Below are positions 7,737 to 15,253 of a stretch of 41,985 nucleotides of DNA, in pieces; position 1 is the first letter of the stretch; each line of letters starts with the position of its first letter. The position numbers were made by a program, and so were the translations under genes. The stretch is taken from contig VSNH01000013.1 in NCBI GenBank assembly GCA_009774215.1, positions 1-41,985 of the forward strand, in the 5' to 3' direction. This DNA is from Lachnospiraceae bacterium. GTDB lineage: Bacteria; Bacillota; Clostridia; Lachnospirales; Lachnospiraceae. The notes under the pieces were generated by a model. It was given only the letters and a program-made list of their open reading frames with translations, was not told where the DNA came from and made no database searches.

Positions 7737-8246
7737 ATGATCGAAACAGAGAGTCTTATTTTGGATAAAGCAAAGTTTTCGGACTGGATAGAAATGTACC
7801 GCAATGTCTGGTCACAGCCGGAAAGCGCAAGGTATATGGAATGGACGATTACCACAAGCGAAGAAGCCGCCAAAATAAGAATCACGAAAACCATCGCGTT
7901 TCAGAAGGAGCATGACACTTATTTGGTTTATGAAAAAACAAGCGGTGAGGCGATTGGATTTGCAGGTGTAGAGGAAATCGAACCTTTCATATATCAGGAA
8001 GCCGGAATATGTCTGGGGCCGAACTATGTGGGGAAAGGGTTTGGTAAACAAATTCTTCAAGGCCTGATTCAATATTGCAGGGAACAATTTGGCGCAAAAG
8101 AGTTTATCTATTCAGCGAGGGATGAAAACACAGCTTCTAACCGATTGGCGGAATCATTCGGTTTTTCACCAATTTCTTCGACAGCAAAAATAGATAGTAC
8201 GGATGGTCACCAATACAATCTTTTGCGGTATAGCTTGAAACTATAA
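7737..8246 (+). CDS. GNAT-family N-acetyltransferase (RimJ/RimL-like)
   Basis: About 169 residues. The acetyl-CoA binding region reads GICLGPNYVGKGFGKQIL (an R/Q-x-x-G-x-G/A-like loop, here VGKGFG), preceded by SGEAIGFAGVEE. A C-terminal strand (SNRLAESFGFSPI) is typical of RimJ/RimL-type acetyltransferases. The ATG at 7737 is preferred over TTG 7731 because GGGGGA ends 8 nt before it. It lies between the sensor kinase and the ABC genes, 37 bp from the kinase stop. The ABC genes have their own promoter region, so it may have been inserted into an older regulator-kinase-transporter cluster. The substrate is unknown; modification of an antibiotic or ribosomal protein are both possible. Confidence 0.85.
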   Translation: MIETESLILDKAKFSDWIEMYRNVWSQPESARYMEWTITTSEEAAKIRITKTIAFQKEHDTYLVYEKTSGEAIGFAGVEEIEPFIYQEAGICLGPNYVGKGFGKQILQGLIQYCREQFGAKEFIYSARDENTASNRLAESFGFSPISSTAKIDSTDGHQYNLLRYSLKL

Positions 8247-8284
8247 ATGTGTGTGGACATTTCAGAAGTAAAAAAATTGTGGCT

Positions 8285-8319
8285 TGTGACATTTCTGTGA
8301 CAATTAACTGTTATGATAG
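8285..8319 (+). promoter_or_regulatory. Second TGTGAC-type box, upstream of ABC transporter genes
   Basis: TGTGACATTTC at 8285 is followed by TGTGACAATTA at 8296, an 11-bp direct repeat. The 28-bp block 8292-8319 matches the one before the response regulator at 21 of 28 ungapped positions. It lies about 30 bp before the ABC ATPase start. The most economical reading is a shared binding site that makes the transporter an output of the two-component system. Confidence 0.6.
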
Positions 8320-8347
8320 CGGCATCACAGAAAGGATGGTGCATACC

Positions 8348-9013
8348 ATGAGCATTTTGCAAACAAATGACCTCAAAAAATACTATGGAACGGAGCCGAA
8401 CATCACAAAGGCGCTGGACGGTGTGACCCTCTCCATTGAGCAGGGGGAATTTGTCGCCATTGTCGGAACCTCCGGCAGCGGCAAGTCCACTCTGCTGAAC
8501 ATGATGGGCGGTCTGGACGTGCCCACCTCCGGCAGCGTTCAGATCAAGGGCAAAGAGCTGGCCGAGCTGAACGACGAGCATCTTACCATCTTCCGTCGGC
8601 GCAACATCGGTTTTATCTTCCAGAATTACAATCTTGTCCCTGTTCTGAATGTCTATGAAAACATCGTCCTACCCGTAGAGCTGGACGGCGATACGGTGGA
8701 CAAAAAATTCATGGACGAAGTAATGCGCCTGCTGGCCCTGGAGGACAAGCTGAACAATATGCCCAACAACTTGTCCGGGGGCCAGCAGCAGCGTGTCGCT
8801 ATCGCCCGCGCTCTCATTTCCAAACCCGCCATCGTCTTGGCTGACGAACCTACCGGCAATCTGGACAGCCGGACGAGCAGCGATGTGCTGGGCCTTTTGA
8901 AAACGACCAGCAGCAAATTTCATCAGACGCTGGTGATGATAACCCATAACAACGAGATCGCCCAACTTGCCGACCGCATTATCCGCATTGAGGACGGCAG
9001 GATCTTTGAGTAA
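8348..9013 (+). CDS. ABC transporter ATP-binding protein (MacB/BceA-type)
   Basis: 221 residues. Walker A GTSGSGKST at 40-48, Q-loop FQNYNLVPVL near 91-100, signature LSGGQQQR at 142-149, Walker B IVLADEPTGNLD at 162-173, and H-loop His200 in MITHN. This composition places it in the LolD/MacB/BceA branch that works with FtsX-like permeases. ATG 8348 follows GAAAGGATGG; another ATG at 8336 has no usable spacing. It powers the permease encoded 12 bp downstream. Likely role: resistance to, or removal of, membrane- or cell-wall-active peptides, from context rather than shown. Confidence 0.93.
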   Translation: MSILQTNDLKKYYGTEPNITKALDGVTLSIEQGEFVAIVGTSGSGKSTLLNMMGGLDVPTSGSVQIKGKELAELNDEHLTIFRRRNIGFIFQNYNLVPVLNVYENIVLPVELDGDTVDKKFMDEVMRLLALEDKLNNMPNNLSGGQQQRVAIARALISKPAIVLADEPTGNLDSRTSSDVLGLLKTTSSKFHQTLVMITHNNEIAQLADRIIRIEDGRIFE

Positions 9014-9025
9014 GGGGGGCTGACG

Positions 9026-11593
9026 ATGAATGACATTTTATTTGGCAACAACAACGGCGCAGTTATCAAGAAGCTGTCAGGCCGCTACTTCAAGGCCAGC
9101 AAAAGCAGGAATAGCATTGCGATTATCGCAATCGTTCTGACAACCATACTCTTTACCACCATCTTCACCCTTGGGTCTGGCCTGAAGGACACCGTTCACG
9201 ATCAGAACATCCGCAAGGCTGGTGGTGACGGGCAGGCGGTCTTAAGTTATATCAGCGATGAAGTTTACAACGATTTGGCGGGAAGTCCCCTGATTGACCG
9301 TATCGCCTATACCAAAGCGGTGTCCTACCGGCTGAAAAATCCGGGTTTGGAGCGTTGGCGGTCTGACCTGTGGTATATGGATGACACCGCTCTGGAATTT
9401 GCCCGCTACACCCCCACAACAGGTCACCGGCCCGAAGCGGAAAATGAGATCATCGCAGACACAAAGACACTGGATGCCCTGGGCGTACCGGCGCAGATCG
9501 GGGAAACCGTTTCTCTGACCTATGAAGTAAAAGGGAAGTTATATACCACCGATTTCACCCTCTGCGGATTTTGGGAAACGGACAGCTTGAGCAACATAGG
9601 ACGGCTGATCGTGTCAAAAGCCTTTGTGGATGCCCATTCGGATATTTTAACCTATACCTATCCTGTGGACAATGATTATTCCGGCGTTGTCTCCGCCTAT
9701 GTGATGTTCAGCGGAACAGGCAATATAGAAGCCCGGCTCCATCAGCTGCTTTCCGAAACCGGCTATACCTGCGACACGATGGGCGGCAGCAAGGAGGACA
9801 GCAATTATGTGATCGCCCGTGTCAGTCCGGCCTATCAGAGCGGCACATTAACGGACACCCCCGCCATGCTGATTTCCGGTATTGTTGGCGTTGCGCTGAT
9901 TATCGTAACAGGGTATTTGATTATCTACAACATTTTCCAGATTTCCGTCATTCAGGATATTCAGTCCTACGGACAGCTAAAAACGCTGGGGACAACAAAG
10001 CGGCAGATCAAGCAGCTTATCAACCGGCAGGCGCTCCGGCTGTCCCTGATTGGTATTCCTATCGGCCTGCTGGTAGGCTTCTTCATTGGCCGGGCTTTGG
10101 TGCCTTTCCTGATGAACGGAACGAGTTATACCGCGGACGCCGGGATTAAAGTAACGGTAAATCCTCTGATCTTCATTGGCTCCGCCGCTTTCGCTCTTTT
10201 CACTGTCTTTGTCAGCGTCCGCAAACCCGCGAAGATTGCCGGTACGGTTTCCGCAATCGAGGCCATCCGCTACACGGAAAATGATACGGCAGCGTTTGGA
10301 AAGCGCAGGGCCAAAGACAAAAAATCGACCCACGGCGCGAAGCTCCACTTTATGGCGCTGGCAAACCTGGGCCGCAACCGCAAGCGTACTGTGCTGGTGA
10401 TCGTGTCCATGACATTGAGTTTGGTGCTGTTCAACACGGTATTCACCCTGTCCAGCGGCTTTGATATTGACAAGTATATTGCAAAATTTATGGATACGGA
10501 CTTTGTGATTTCCAACGCAGAGTTTTTCCAGTACCAGGTTGAAAAAGGCGAACATGATCTGTCCGATACCTTCATTGAGGCCGTCAGACAAAACAGCAGT
10601 TTTGAGGACGGCGGCAGGCTCTATTCCTCCTGGATGCTGGAAGAACCGTTTTCCACGGAACACAACGCCTTTTTCAGCTATAACAAAGACCAGAATGGAA
10701 ATCCCTTTGTACGCCTGTATGGCGCGGACGATTTTCTGATAAACGGTATGGAAATCATAGAGGGAACCATCGACCTGGAAAAGCTGAAATCAGGAAAGTA
10801 TATCCTGCTGAGCGTGGAGTGTAACGATGATGGAACGGTCATAGAGAACCCCAATATCGGCGTGGGTGATACAGTACGGATCAACCATCTGAAAGCAGAG
10901 GAACTTTCCACCACCATTACTGATAGCTATGACTTTATCATCATGGCAAAAGTCCGGGCCAACGAGAACACGGCCACCACCCGCAACACAGGCGAAGCTC
11001 GGTTCTATCTCCCGACAGAAATCTTCCTGCCGCTGTGTGATAACCCCCATCTGGTCAGTTTCCCCTTTGATGTGAAAGAGGGAACGGATGCAGAAATGGC
11101 AGAGTTTTTGAACAGCTATATTGACAGTGTGGAGCCAAGCATGGATTTTGAATCCAAGGCGACCTATACCAGCTCCTTTGACGACCTCACTTCCCTTATC
11201 ATCACCATCGGCGGAGCGTTGAGTATCATCATCGGAGTTATCGGCATCGCAAACTTTGTGAACTCCGTCCTGACAAGCGTTATCACCCGCAAAAAAGAAT
11301 TTGCCATGCTGCAAAGCATTGGCATGACAGGACAGCAGTTAAAGCGTATGCTCTCCTTTGAGGGGCTGTATTATGCGGTGGGAACGATTCTCACATCAGC
11401 CGTTCTTGGCGTTCTGTTTTCTGTGGTAGTTGTAAAAGGGATTTCCAGCGGGATTTGGTTCTTCACCTATCGCTTTGTCATGTGGCCCATGCTGGTGATT
11501 GATCCGTTCCTTATCCTCCTTACTGTGGCGATACCGGCGCTGCTGTACCGCCAAATTGCCAAGGTCAGCATTATTGAGCGGCTGCGGCAGTGA
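9026..11593 (+). CDS. FtsX-like ABC transporter permease
   Basis: Integral membrane permease, 855 residues, preceded by AAGGGGGG. It has a duplicated FtsX layout: TM near residues 30-52, an external domain of about 220 residues, a three-helix bundle near 280-410, then TM near 455-475, a second external domain of about 240 residues, and a final three-helix bundle (about 725-850). The cytoplasmic loop motifs SYGQLKTLGTTKRQIKQLI and EFAMLQSIGMTGQQLKRML are repeated, one per half, and contact the ATPase in this family. The protein is larger than classical BceB (about 650 residues), and its external domain follows the first helix in both halves. It is therefore closer to the duplicated MacB/FtsX exporter type than to true BceB. 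Confidence 0.9.
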   Translation: MNDILFGNNNGAVIKKLSGRYFKASKSRNSIAIIAIVLTTILFTTIFTLGSGLKDTVHDQNIRKAGGDGQAVLSYISDEVYNDLAGSPLIDRIAYTKAVSYRLKNPGLERWRSDLWYMDDTALEFARYTPTTGHRPEAENEIIADTKTLDALGVPAQIGETVSLTYEVKGKLYTTDFTLCGFWETDSLSNIGRLIVSKAFVDAHSDILTYTYPVDNDYSGVVSAYVMFSGTGNIEARLHQLLSETGYTCDTMGGSKEDSNYVIARVSPAYQSGTLTDTPAMLISGIVGVALIIVTGYLIIYNIFQISVIQDIQSYGQLKTLGTTKRQIKQLINRQALRLSLIGIPIGLLVGFFIGRALVPFLMNGTSYTADAGIKVTVNPLIFIGSAAFALFTVFVSVRKPAKIAGTVSAIEAIRYTENDTAAFGKRRAKDKKSTHGAKLHFMALANLGRNRKRTVLVIVSMTLSLVLFNTVFTLSSGFDIDKYIAKFMDTDFVISNAEFFQYQVEKGEHDLSDTFIEAVRQNSSFEDGGRLYSSWMLEEPFSTEHNAFFSYNKDQNGNPFVRLYGADDFLINGMEIIEGTIDLEKLKSGKYILLSVECNDDGTVIENPNIGVGDTVRINHLKAEELSTTITDSYDFIIMAKVRANENTATTRNTGEARFYLPTEIFLPLCDNPHLVSFPFDVKEGTDAEMAEFLNSYIDSVEPSMDFESKATYTSSFDDLTSLIITIGGALSIIIGVIGIANFVNSVLTSVITRKKEFAMLQSIGMTGQQLKRMLSFEGLYYAVGTILTSAVLGVLFSVVVVKGISSGIWFFTYRFVMWPMLVIDPFLILLTVAIPALLYRQIAKVSIIERLRQ

Positions 11594-11639
11594 TGAAAAA
11601 TATGTTTCCCCGGAAATTGAACCATTTAACAAATAAGGA

Positions 11640-11759
11640 GTGGATGTAACATCGAAGAAGATACTGGAATGGACGGCGCTTTTGGTTGCGCTTTTGGCAC
11701 TTGCAGGCTGCGCCGAGCAGGAGAGTTTGAAAGCATTGCGCCCTTTGCGGAATAAGTAA
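11640..11759 (+). pseudogene. Lipoprotein stub with disrupted start
   Basis: The frame reads KKILEWTALLVALLALAGC followed by AEQESLKALRPLRNK and a stop. This is a clear lipoprotein signal with lipobox LAGC but only about 16 residues after the cysteine. The expected ATG just before the lysines is not present: the sequence is ACATCGAAGAAG, and removing a single C would give ACATGAAGAAG at proper distance from AAGGAG. The only in-frame start is a GTG overlapping the ribosome site. It sits 46 bp after the permease, so it is probably the remains of a lipoprotein that belonged to the transporter unit. Confidence 0.5.
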
Positions 11760-11788
11760 GGTAAAACAGTAAAAAGGAATCTGCCCTC

Positions 11789-11815
11789 CCCCTGCATAGC
11801 AGGGGATTTCTTTTT
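11789..11815 (+). terminator. Rho-independent terminator of the regulator-transporter unit
   Basis: CCCCTGC-ATA-GCAGGGG is a perfect 7-bp stem followed by ATTTCTTTTT. It ends the plus-strand cluster that starts at 5988. Confidence 0.85.
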
Positions 11816-11835
11816 GTCTGTGACACAAAAATAAA

Positions 11836-11858
11836 ACACCGCATCTCTGCGGTGTTTT
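11836..11858 (-). terminator. Rho-independent terminator of the tRNA unit
   Basis: ACACCGCA-TCTC-TGCGGTGT is a perfect 8-bp stem. On the minus strand it is followed by TTTATTTTTG, 5-10 bp after the tRNA-Met 3' end. It also has a T-run on the plus strand, so it may act in both directions. Confidence 0.85.
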
Positions 11859-11862
11859 TGAA

Positions 11863-11936
11863 TAGCGAGAGGGGGACTTGAACCCTCGACACTACGGGTA
11901 TGAACCGTATGCTCTAGCCAGCTGAGCTATCTCGCC
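11863..11936 (-). tRNA. tRNA-Met (anticodon CAT), elongator type
   Basis: A 74-nt cloverleaf on the minus strand. The acceptor GGCGAGA pairs with TCTCGCT, followed by discriminator A. The D arm contains AGCTCAGCTGG, the anticodon stem TACGG/CCGTA encloses loop TTCATAC, and the T arm is GAGGG-TTCAAGT-CCCCC-like. CCA is not encoded. The overall sequence resembles elongator tRNA-Met more than initiator. A lysidine-modified tRNA-Ile with a CAT anticodon is the alternative but fits less well. Confidence 0.93.
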
Positions 11937-11984
11937 ATATATAAAATTAGTGGAACTACAGGGAAGCCGTCTCCGGCTTCCCAA

Positions 11985-12057
11985 TGGGGCCTATAGGGCT
12001 CGAACCTATGACCCTCTGCTTGTAAGGCAGATGCTCTCCCAGCTGAGCTAAGACCCC
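11985..12057 (-). tRNA. tRNA-Val (anticodon TAC)
   Basis: A 73-nt cloverleaf on the minus strand. The acceptor GGGGTCT pairs with AGGCCCC (one G-T pair), discriminator A. The anticodon stem CTGCC/GGCAG-like arm encloses CTTACAA with anticodon TAC, and the T arm contains GGTTCGAGCC. It is transcribed ahead of tRNA-Met, 48 bp apart, with a GGGAAGCCG/CGGCTTCCC hairpin in the spacer. Confidence 0.94.
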
Positions 12058-12092
12058 GTTATATGCGGGCTACTCAAGCAACCCGCTCTGCT

Positions 12093-12122
12093 AGTATACA
12101 ATTTATTCCTATAGCCTGTCAA
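12093..12122 (-). promoter_or_regulatory. Promoter of the tRNA-Val/tRNA-Met unit
   Basis: On the minus strand TTGACA (12117-12122) and TATACT (12093-12098) are 18 bp apart, about 35 bp before the tRNA-Val 5' end. This is a strong stable-RNA promoter. It shows that the tRNAs are transcribed independently of argS. Confidence 0.85.
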
Positions 12123-12220
12123 GTATTTTTTTGAAATCCATGACAAGAAATTGCAACAGCGTAAACCAATAAAGGAAAATGCGGCGCATTCTCTGAAACG
12201 TCGCTGCCGGGCGACGATTT

Positions 12221-13999
12221 TCACATCCTCTCCGGCGCAGAAAACCCGAGCAGGTCAATGCAGGTTTCCAGCACATCCTTGGTCAGCGCCAGCAGCGCAA
12301 TCCATCCCGCCTTCTTCTGCCCGTCCTCCTCCGTGAGAATCTTCGTCTCATGGTAGAAGTGGTTGAACGCATTTGCCAGATCGTAGATATAAGCACAGAT
12401 CTTGTGGGGTGCAATCTCCTCGCAGACCGTCTCCATCATCGCATTGTATTTCGTAAGCTCCAGCATCAGGCTCTTTTCCGACACATTTGTCGCCTCGCCG
12501 ACGACTGTGTCAGTCAATTTTCCTCCCTGCTCTTTAAACTTGGCAAGAATTGACTTGATCCGTACAATCGTATAGAGAATGTACGGTCCGGTATCTCCCT
12601 CGAAGGACGTAAACCTATCCATGTCAAAGATATAGTCCTTGGATGCCTGATTCGACAGATCGCCGTACTTGATCGCCGCCAGTCCGACGATTCCGGCTGT
12701 CTCCACGGCGTGATCCATGTCGATCTCGTACCCCTTCGTCTCCGCGTTATCCCGGATCTTGCGGATCATCTCCTCGTTGATTTCCCGGATCAGGTTTTCC
12801 AGCCGCATAACGCCGCCCTCCCTTGTCTTGAAAGGCTTGCCGTCCTTGCCGTTCATGGTGCCAAAACCGATGTGTATCAACTCCGTATCGTTATTGACCA
12901 GCTTGGTCTTTCTCGCGCAGCGGAATACCTGCTCAAAATATAAGTCCTGCCGTTTGTCGGTCAAATAAATCAGCCTGTCCGGATGATAGTTTTCCATGCG
13001 GTCCATGATGGTCGCCAGATCCGTCGTGTTGTAGAGGGACGCGCCGTCGGATTTTAAGATCATGCAAGGCGGCACCTCTTTGGTGTCGGTCTCCTCCTTC
13101 ACATCCACCACCAGCGCGCCGTCGCTCTCATAAGCGTAGCCTCCTTTTTTCATCTCCTCCACCATGCCGGGAATCATGTCATGCACGTCGGACTCGCCTT
13201 TCCAGAGGTCAAATTCCACGTTCAGATTGGCATAGTTTTTCTTCAAATCCGCCACCGACACGGCGATGATATGATCCCAAAGCGCGCGATACCCGCGCAC
13301 ACCGCTCTGCAGCTTATAGGTTGCCTCCATGGCATCCGCCTTGTACGCCTCGTCCTCCTTGGACTTTGCGCTTGCCGTCGGATAGATTTCCTCCAGCTCG
13401 GATATGGTAAAGGGCGCCTCCTGCGGATATTCCCCCTCATAGGAATCGTCAAAATAGACCAGATCGGGCTGTCTTTTCTGCAGTTCCGTAATAATCAGCC
13501 CCATCTGCAGCCCCCAGTCACCCAGATGAATATCCCCAATCACGTCATGTCCTGCATAACGGCAGATCCGCTTGATGCTCTCCCCGATAATGCCGGAGCG
13601 CAGATGCCCCACATGGAGCGGTTTCGCCACATTAGGACCGCCATAGTCAATGATAATCTTTTTTGACTCCGGGGTCTGGAAACCAAACTTTTCCGCACCG
13701 GACATGTCCCGCAGATAATCCCGCACAAAGGATTCTTTCACCTTCATATTTAAAAAGCCGGGCGCCACGGCGGAAACCTCCGACAGCACTTCGCTCTCCT
13801 GAAGCTTCTCCGCCACCTCCTGCGCAATCATAAGCGGCGCCTTGTGATATTTCTTTGCCCCCGCCATCGCGCCGTTGCACTGGAACTCGCAAAGATCCGG
13901 TCTGTTGGAGAGGGTTACCCTGCCAAGATCCGGCTCGTAGCCTGCCGCTTCAAACGCCTTTTTCATTTCCTCCGAAATCAAATCCAATATTTTCTGCAT
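12221..13999 (-). CDS. argS: Arginyl-tRNA synthetase
   Basis: Class I aminoacyl-tRNA synthetase charging tRNA-Arg, 592 residues. Seen in order: the ArgRS N-terminal additional domain (1-100); catalytic HIGH motif as HVGH at 129-132 in PNVAKPLHVGHLRS; the loop GTMNGKDGKPFKTREGG, which takes the place of KMSKS in this ArgRS group; and a C-terminal anticodon-binding helical domain ending LGFSAPERM. ATG at 13999 follows GGAGGAAAAC. The ATG at 14011 and 14029 are in frame but lie in or before the ribosome site. The upstream gene on the same strand encodes a small membrane protein. Confidence 0.97.
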   Translation of the reverse strand: MQKILDLISEEMKKAFEAAGYEPDLGRVTLSNRPDLCEFQCNGAMAGAKKYHKAPLMIAQEVAEKLQESEVLSEVSAVAPGFLNMKVKESFVRDYLRDMSGAEKFGFQTPESKKIIIDYGGPNVAKPLHVGHLRSGIIGESIKRICRYAGHDVIGDIHLGDWGLQMGLIITELQKRQPDLVYFDDSYEGEYPQEAPFTISELEEIYPTASAKSKEDEAYKADAMEATYKLQSGVRGYRALWDHIIAVSVADLKKNYANLNVEFDLWKGESDVHDMIPGMVEEMKKGGYAYESDGALVVDVKEETDTKEVPPCMILKSDGASLYNTTDLATIMDRMENYHPDRLIYLTDKRQDLYFEQVFRCARKTKLVNNDTELIHIGFGTMNGKDGKPFKTREGGVMRLENLIREINEEMIRKIRDNAETKGYEIDMDHAVETAGIVGLAAIKYGDLSNQASKDYIFDMDRFTSFEGDTGPYILYTIVRIKSILAKFKEQGGKLTDTVVGEATNVSEKSLMLELTKYNAMMETVCEEIAPHKICAYIYDLANAFNHFYHETKILTEEDGQKKAGWIALLALTKDVLETCIDLLGFSAPERM

Positions 14000-14029
14000 G
14001 TTTTCCTCCATTACAAAAAAGCATTTCAT

Positions 14030-14052
14030 GTATTGACTATTTTAGTCATTTC
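14030..14052. repeat. 23-nt palindromic motif, copy 1 (argS leader)
   Basis: The motif reads GTATTGACT...TTAGTCATTTC on the plus strand and contains the palindrome TGACTA-TTT-TAGTCA. It lies 31-53 bp upstream of the argS start codon. A second copy with 21 of 23 identical positions lies inside queH at 14976-14998. Confidence 0.5.
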
Positions 14053-14066
14053 ACTCCATGCGATAT

Positions 14067-14381
14067 TTATGCCTGCTCTTTCTTCCGCTTCGGGAATACG
14101 GACGGCAGAATACCAATCTTCGCACCAATCATATGGGAGCCAAAAGTGCCCACCCAGAACAAAACCACCGCTGCGATATCAAACTTGAACTTGATATCGT
14201 CTTCATTAGCGAAATCCAGCGCTTCTCCGAACATGTCCACATAGAAGGTAGTATCCGAAAACACCATACCGCTTCTCTCATCCGCCATCTCCACATACTT
14301 CTGCCCCGCAAAGAGTGTCGCGCCTAAAAGAAGCCCTCCAATCAGCAGACAGGGTACAAAATCCATTCTTATTTTTGTCAT
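14067..14381 (-). CDS. Small membrane protein, unknown function
   Basis: 104 residues from ATG 14381, which follows AGAGAGG. The longer open frame to 14465 has no ribosome site. Two hydrophobic helices are visible: near residues 6-24 (FVPCLLIGGLLLGATLFAG) and near 68-90 (IAAVVLFWVGTFGSHMIGAK). They are separated by an acidic loop (VEMADERSGMVFSDTTFYVD...) and followed by a basic tail PKRKKEQA. No family was recognised. It lies between queH and argS on the same strand. Confidence 0.7.
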   Translation of the reverse strand: MTKIRMDFVPCLLIGGLLLGATLFAGQKYVEMADERSGMVFSDTTFYVDMFGEALDFANEDDIKFKFDIAAVVLFWVGTFGSHMIGAKIGILPSVFPKRKKEQA

Positions 14382-14509
14382 AATCCTCTCTGCCCCAAAC
14401 GTCCTATGCCGACAGACGCTGTTTTCCCTATTGTAAATTTTCCTATGTAATATGTAACCAGGCACTTACGCCGCCTATCATAGCACCCCGCCTTGCCAAA
14501 TGTCAAGCC

Positions 14510-15244
14510 CTATTCCTTTTGTCTCTGCTTCTCCCGTTCCATGCGGGAATACACACATCCACAGTAATCCTGCCGATACAGATCATATTCCTTCGACAGC
14601 TCGATCGACCGTTTATAGCCTTCTCTCTTCTTAAAATCTGAGGGCAGCCACGCCACACCGTACTCCGCCGCCAATCTCTCCCCGATCTCATTTAATTTCG
14701 CGGCGTTTTTTAAGGGGCTGATGGAAAGCGTCGTCGTGAAATAGTCATATCCGCCCGCCTGTGCCAGTCTCGCCGTCTCCCTGAGCCGCAGCTCGTAACA
14801 GGCAAAACACCTCTCGCCGCCCTCCGGGCACTGTTCCAGACCTTTCGCCATCTCGAAAAAGCGCGCGGGCTCGTAGTCGCCTTCCATAATCCGAATTTGA
14901 AAACCGCTTCCATCTGCATTCTGTATCGACGCTCCTGCTCCATATGCGCCAGTCAACCCATTGTCACCATGGTCCGTATTGACTTTCTTAGTCATTTCTT
15001 TGTTATACGCCGCGATCAGCCGTTTCTGCTCCGCCACCCGTTTGCGGTACTCTGCGTCCTCGGTGATATTCGGATTATAATAAAAGACCGTAATTCGGAA
15101 ATACTGCCGCAGATACTCCAGCACATAGCTGCTGCACGGCGCACAGCAGCTGTGCAGAAAAAGAGTCGGCGCGCATCCGCCTGCCGCGCCGATCTTGTCT
15201 ATTATATGATCCAATTCTTTCTGATAATTTCTGACCGCGTTCAT
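14510..15244 (-). CDS. queH: Epoxyqueuosine reductase QueH (DUF208 family)
   Basis: Catalyses the last step of queuosine synthesis, reducing epoxyqueuosine on tRNA; this is the non-cobalamin type. The cysteine/metal motifs of the family are present: HSCCAPCSSYV (residues 31-41), GGERCFACYELRL in the middle and QDYCGCVYS near the end, plus TTTLSISPLKN. It is 244 residues, longer than the ~200 usual. The excess is a ~30-residue segment (about 81-115: NKEMTKKVNTDHGDNG..., TGAYGAGASIQNADG) between EQKRLIAAY and FQIRIMEGDYEPARF, low in complexity and absent from relatives as remembered. The gene begins 9 bp after carB, so it is probably co-transcribed. Confidence 0.92.
   Translation of the reverse strand: MNAVRNYQKELDHIIDKIGAAGGCAPTLFLHSCCAPCSSYVLEYLRQYFRITVFYYNPNITEDAEYRKRVAEQKRLIAAYNKEMTKKVNTDHGDNGLTGAYGAGASIQNADGSGFQIRIMEGDYEPARFFEMAKGLEQCPEGGERCFACYELRLRETARLAQAGGYDYFTTTLSISPLKNAAKLNEIGERLAAEYGVAWLPSDFKKREGYKRSIELSKEYDLYRQDYCGCVYSRMEREKQRQKE
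14976..14998. repeat. 23-nt palindromic motif, copy 2 (inside queH)
   Basis: GTATTGACT...TTAGTCATTTC on the plus strand, differing from the argS-leader copy at two central positions. It encodes KEMTKKVNT within the extra segment of QueH, so it may mark an in-frame insertion. Confidence 0.5.
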
Positions 15245-15253
15245 ATCGCTTAC

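Noticed and set aside
11863..11936. tRNA-Met 3' end as the integration site of the accessory region to its left
   Set aside because: The tRNA borders the variable region, but no integrase gene and no second copy of its 3' end was found in 1-11.86 kb.
12221..13999. ArgRS lacking KMSKS as a sign of inactivation
   Set aside because: Many bacterial arginyl-tRNA synthetases lack a canonical KMSKS. HVGH and the substitute loop are intact and the gene is full length.
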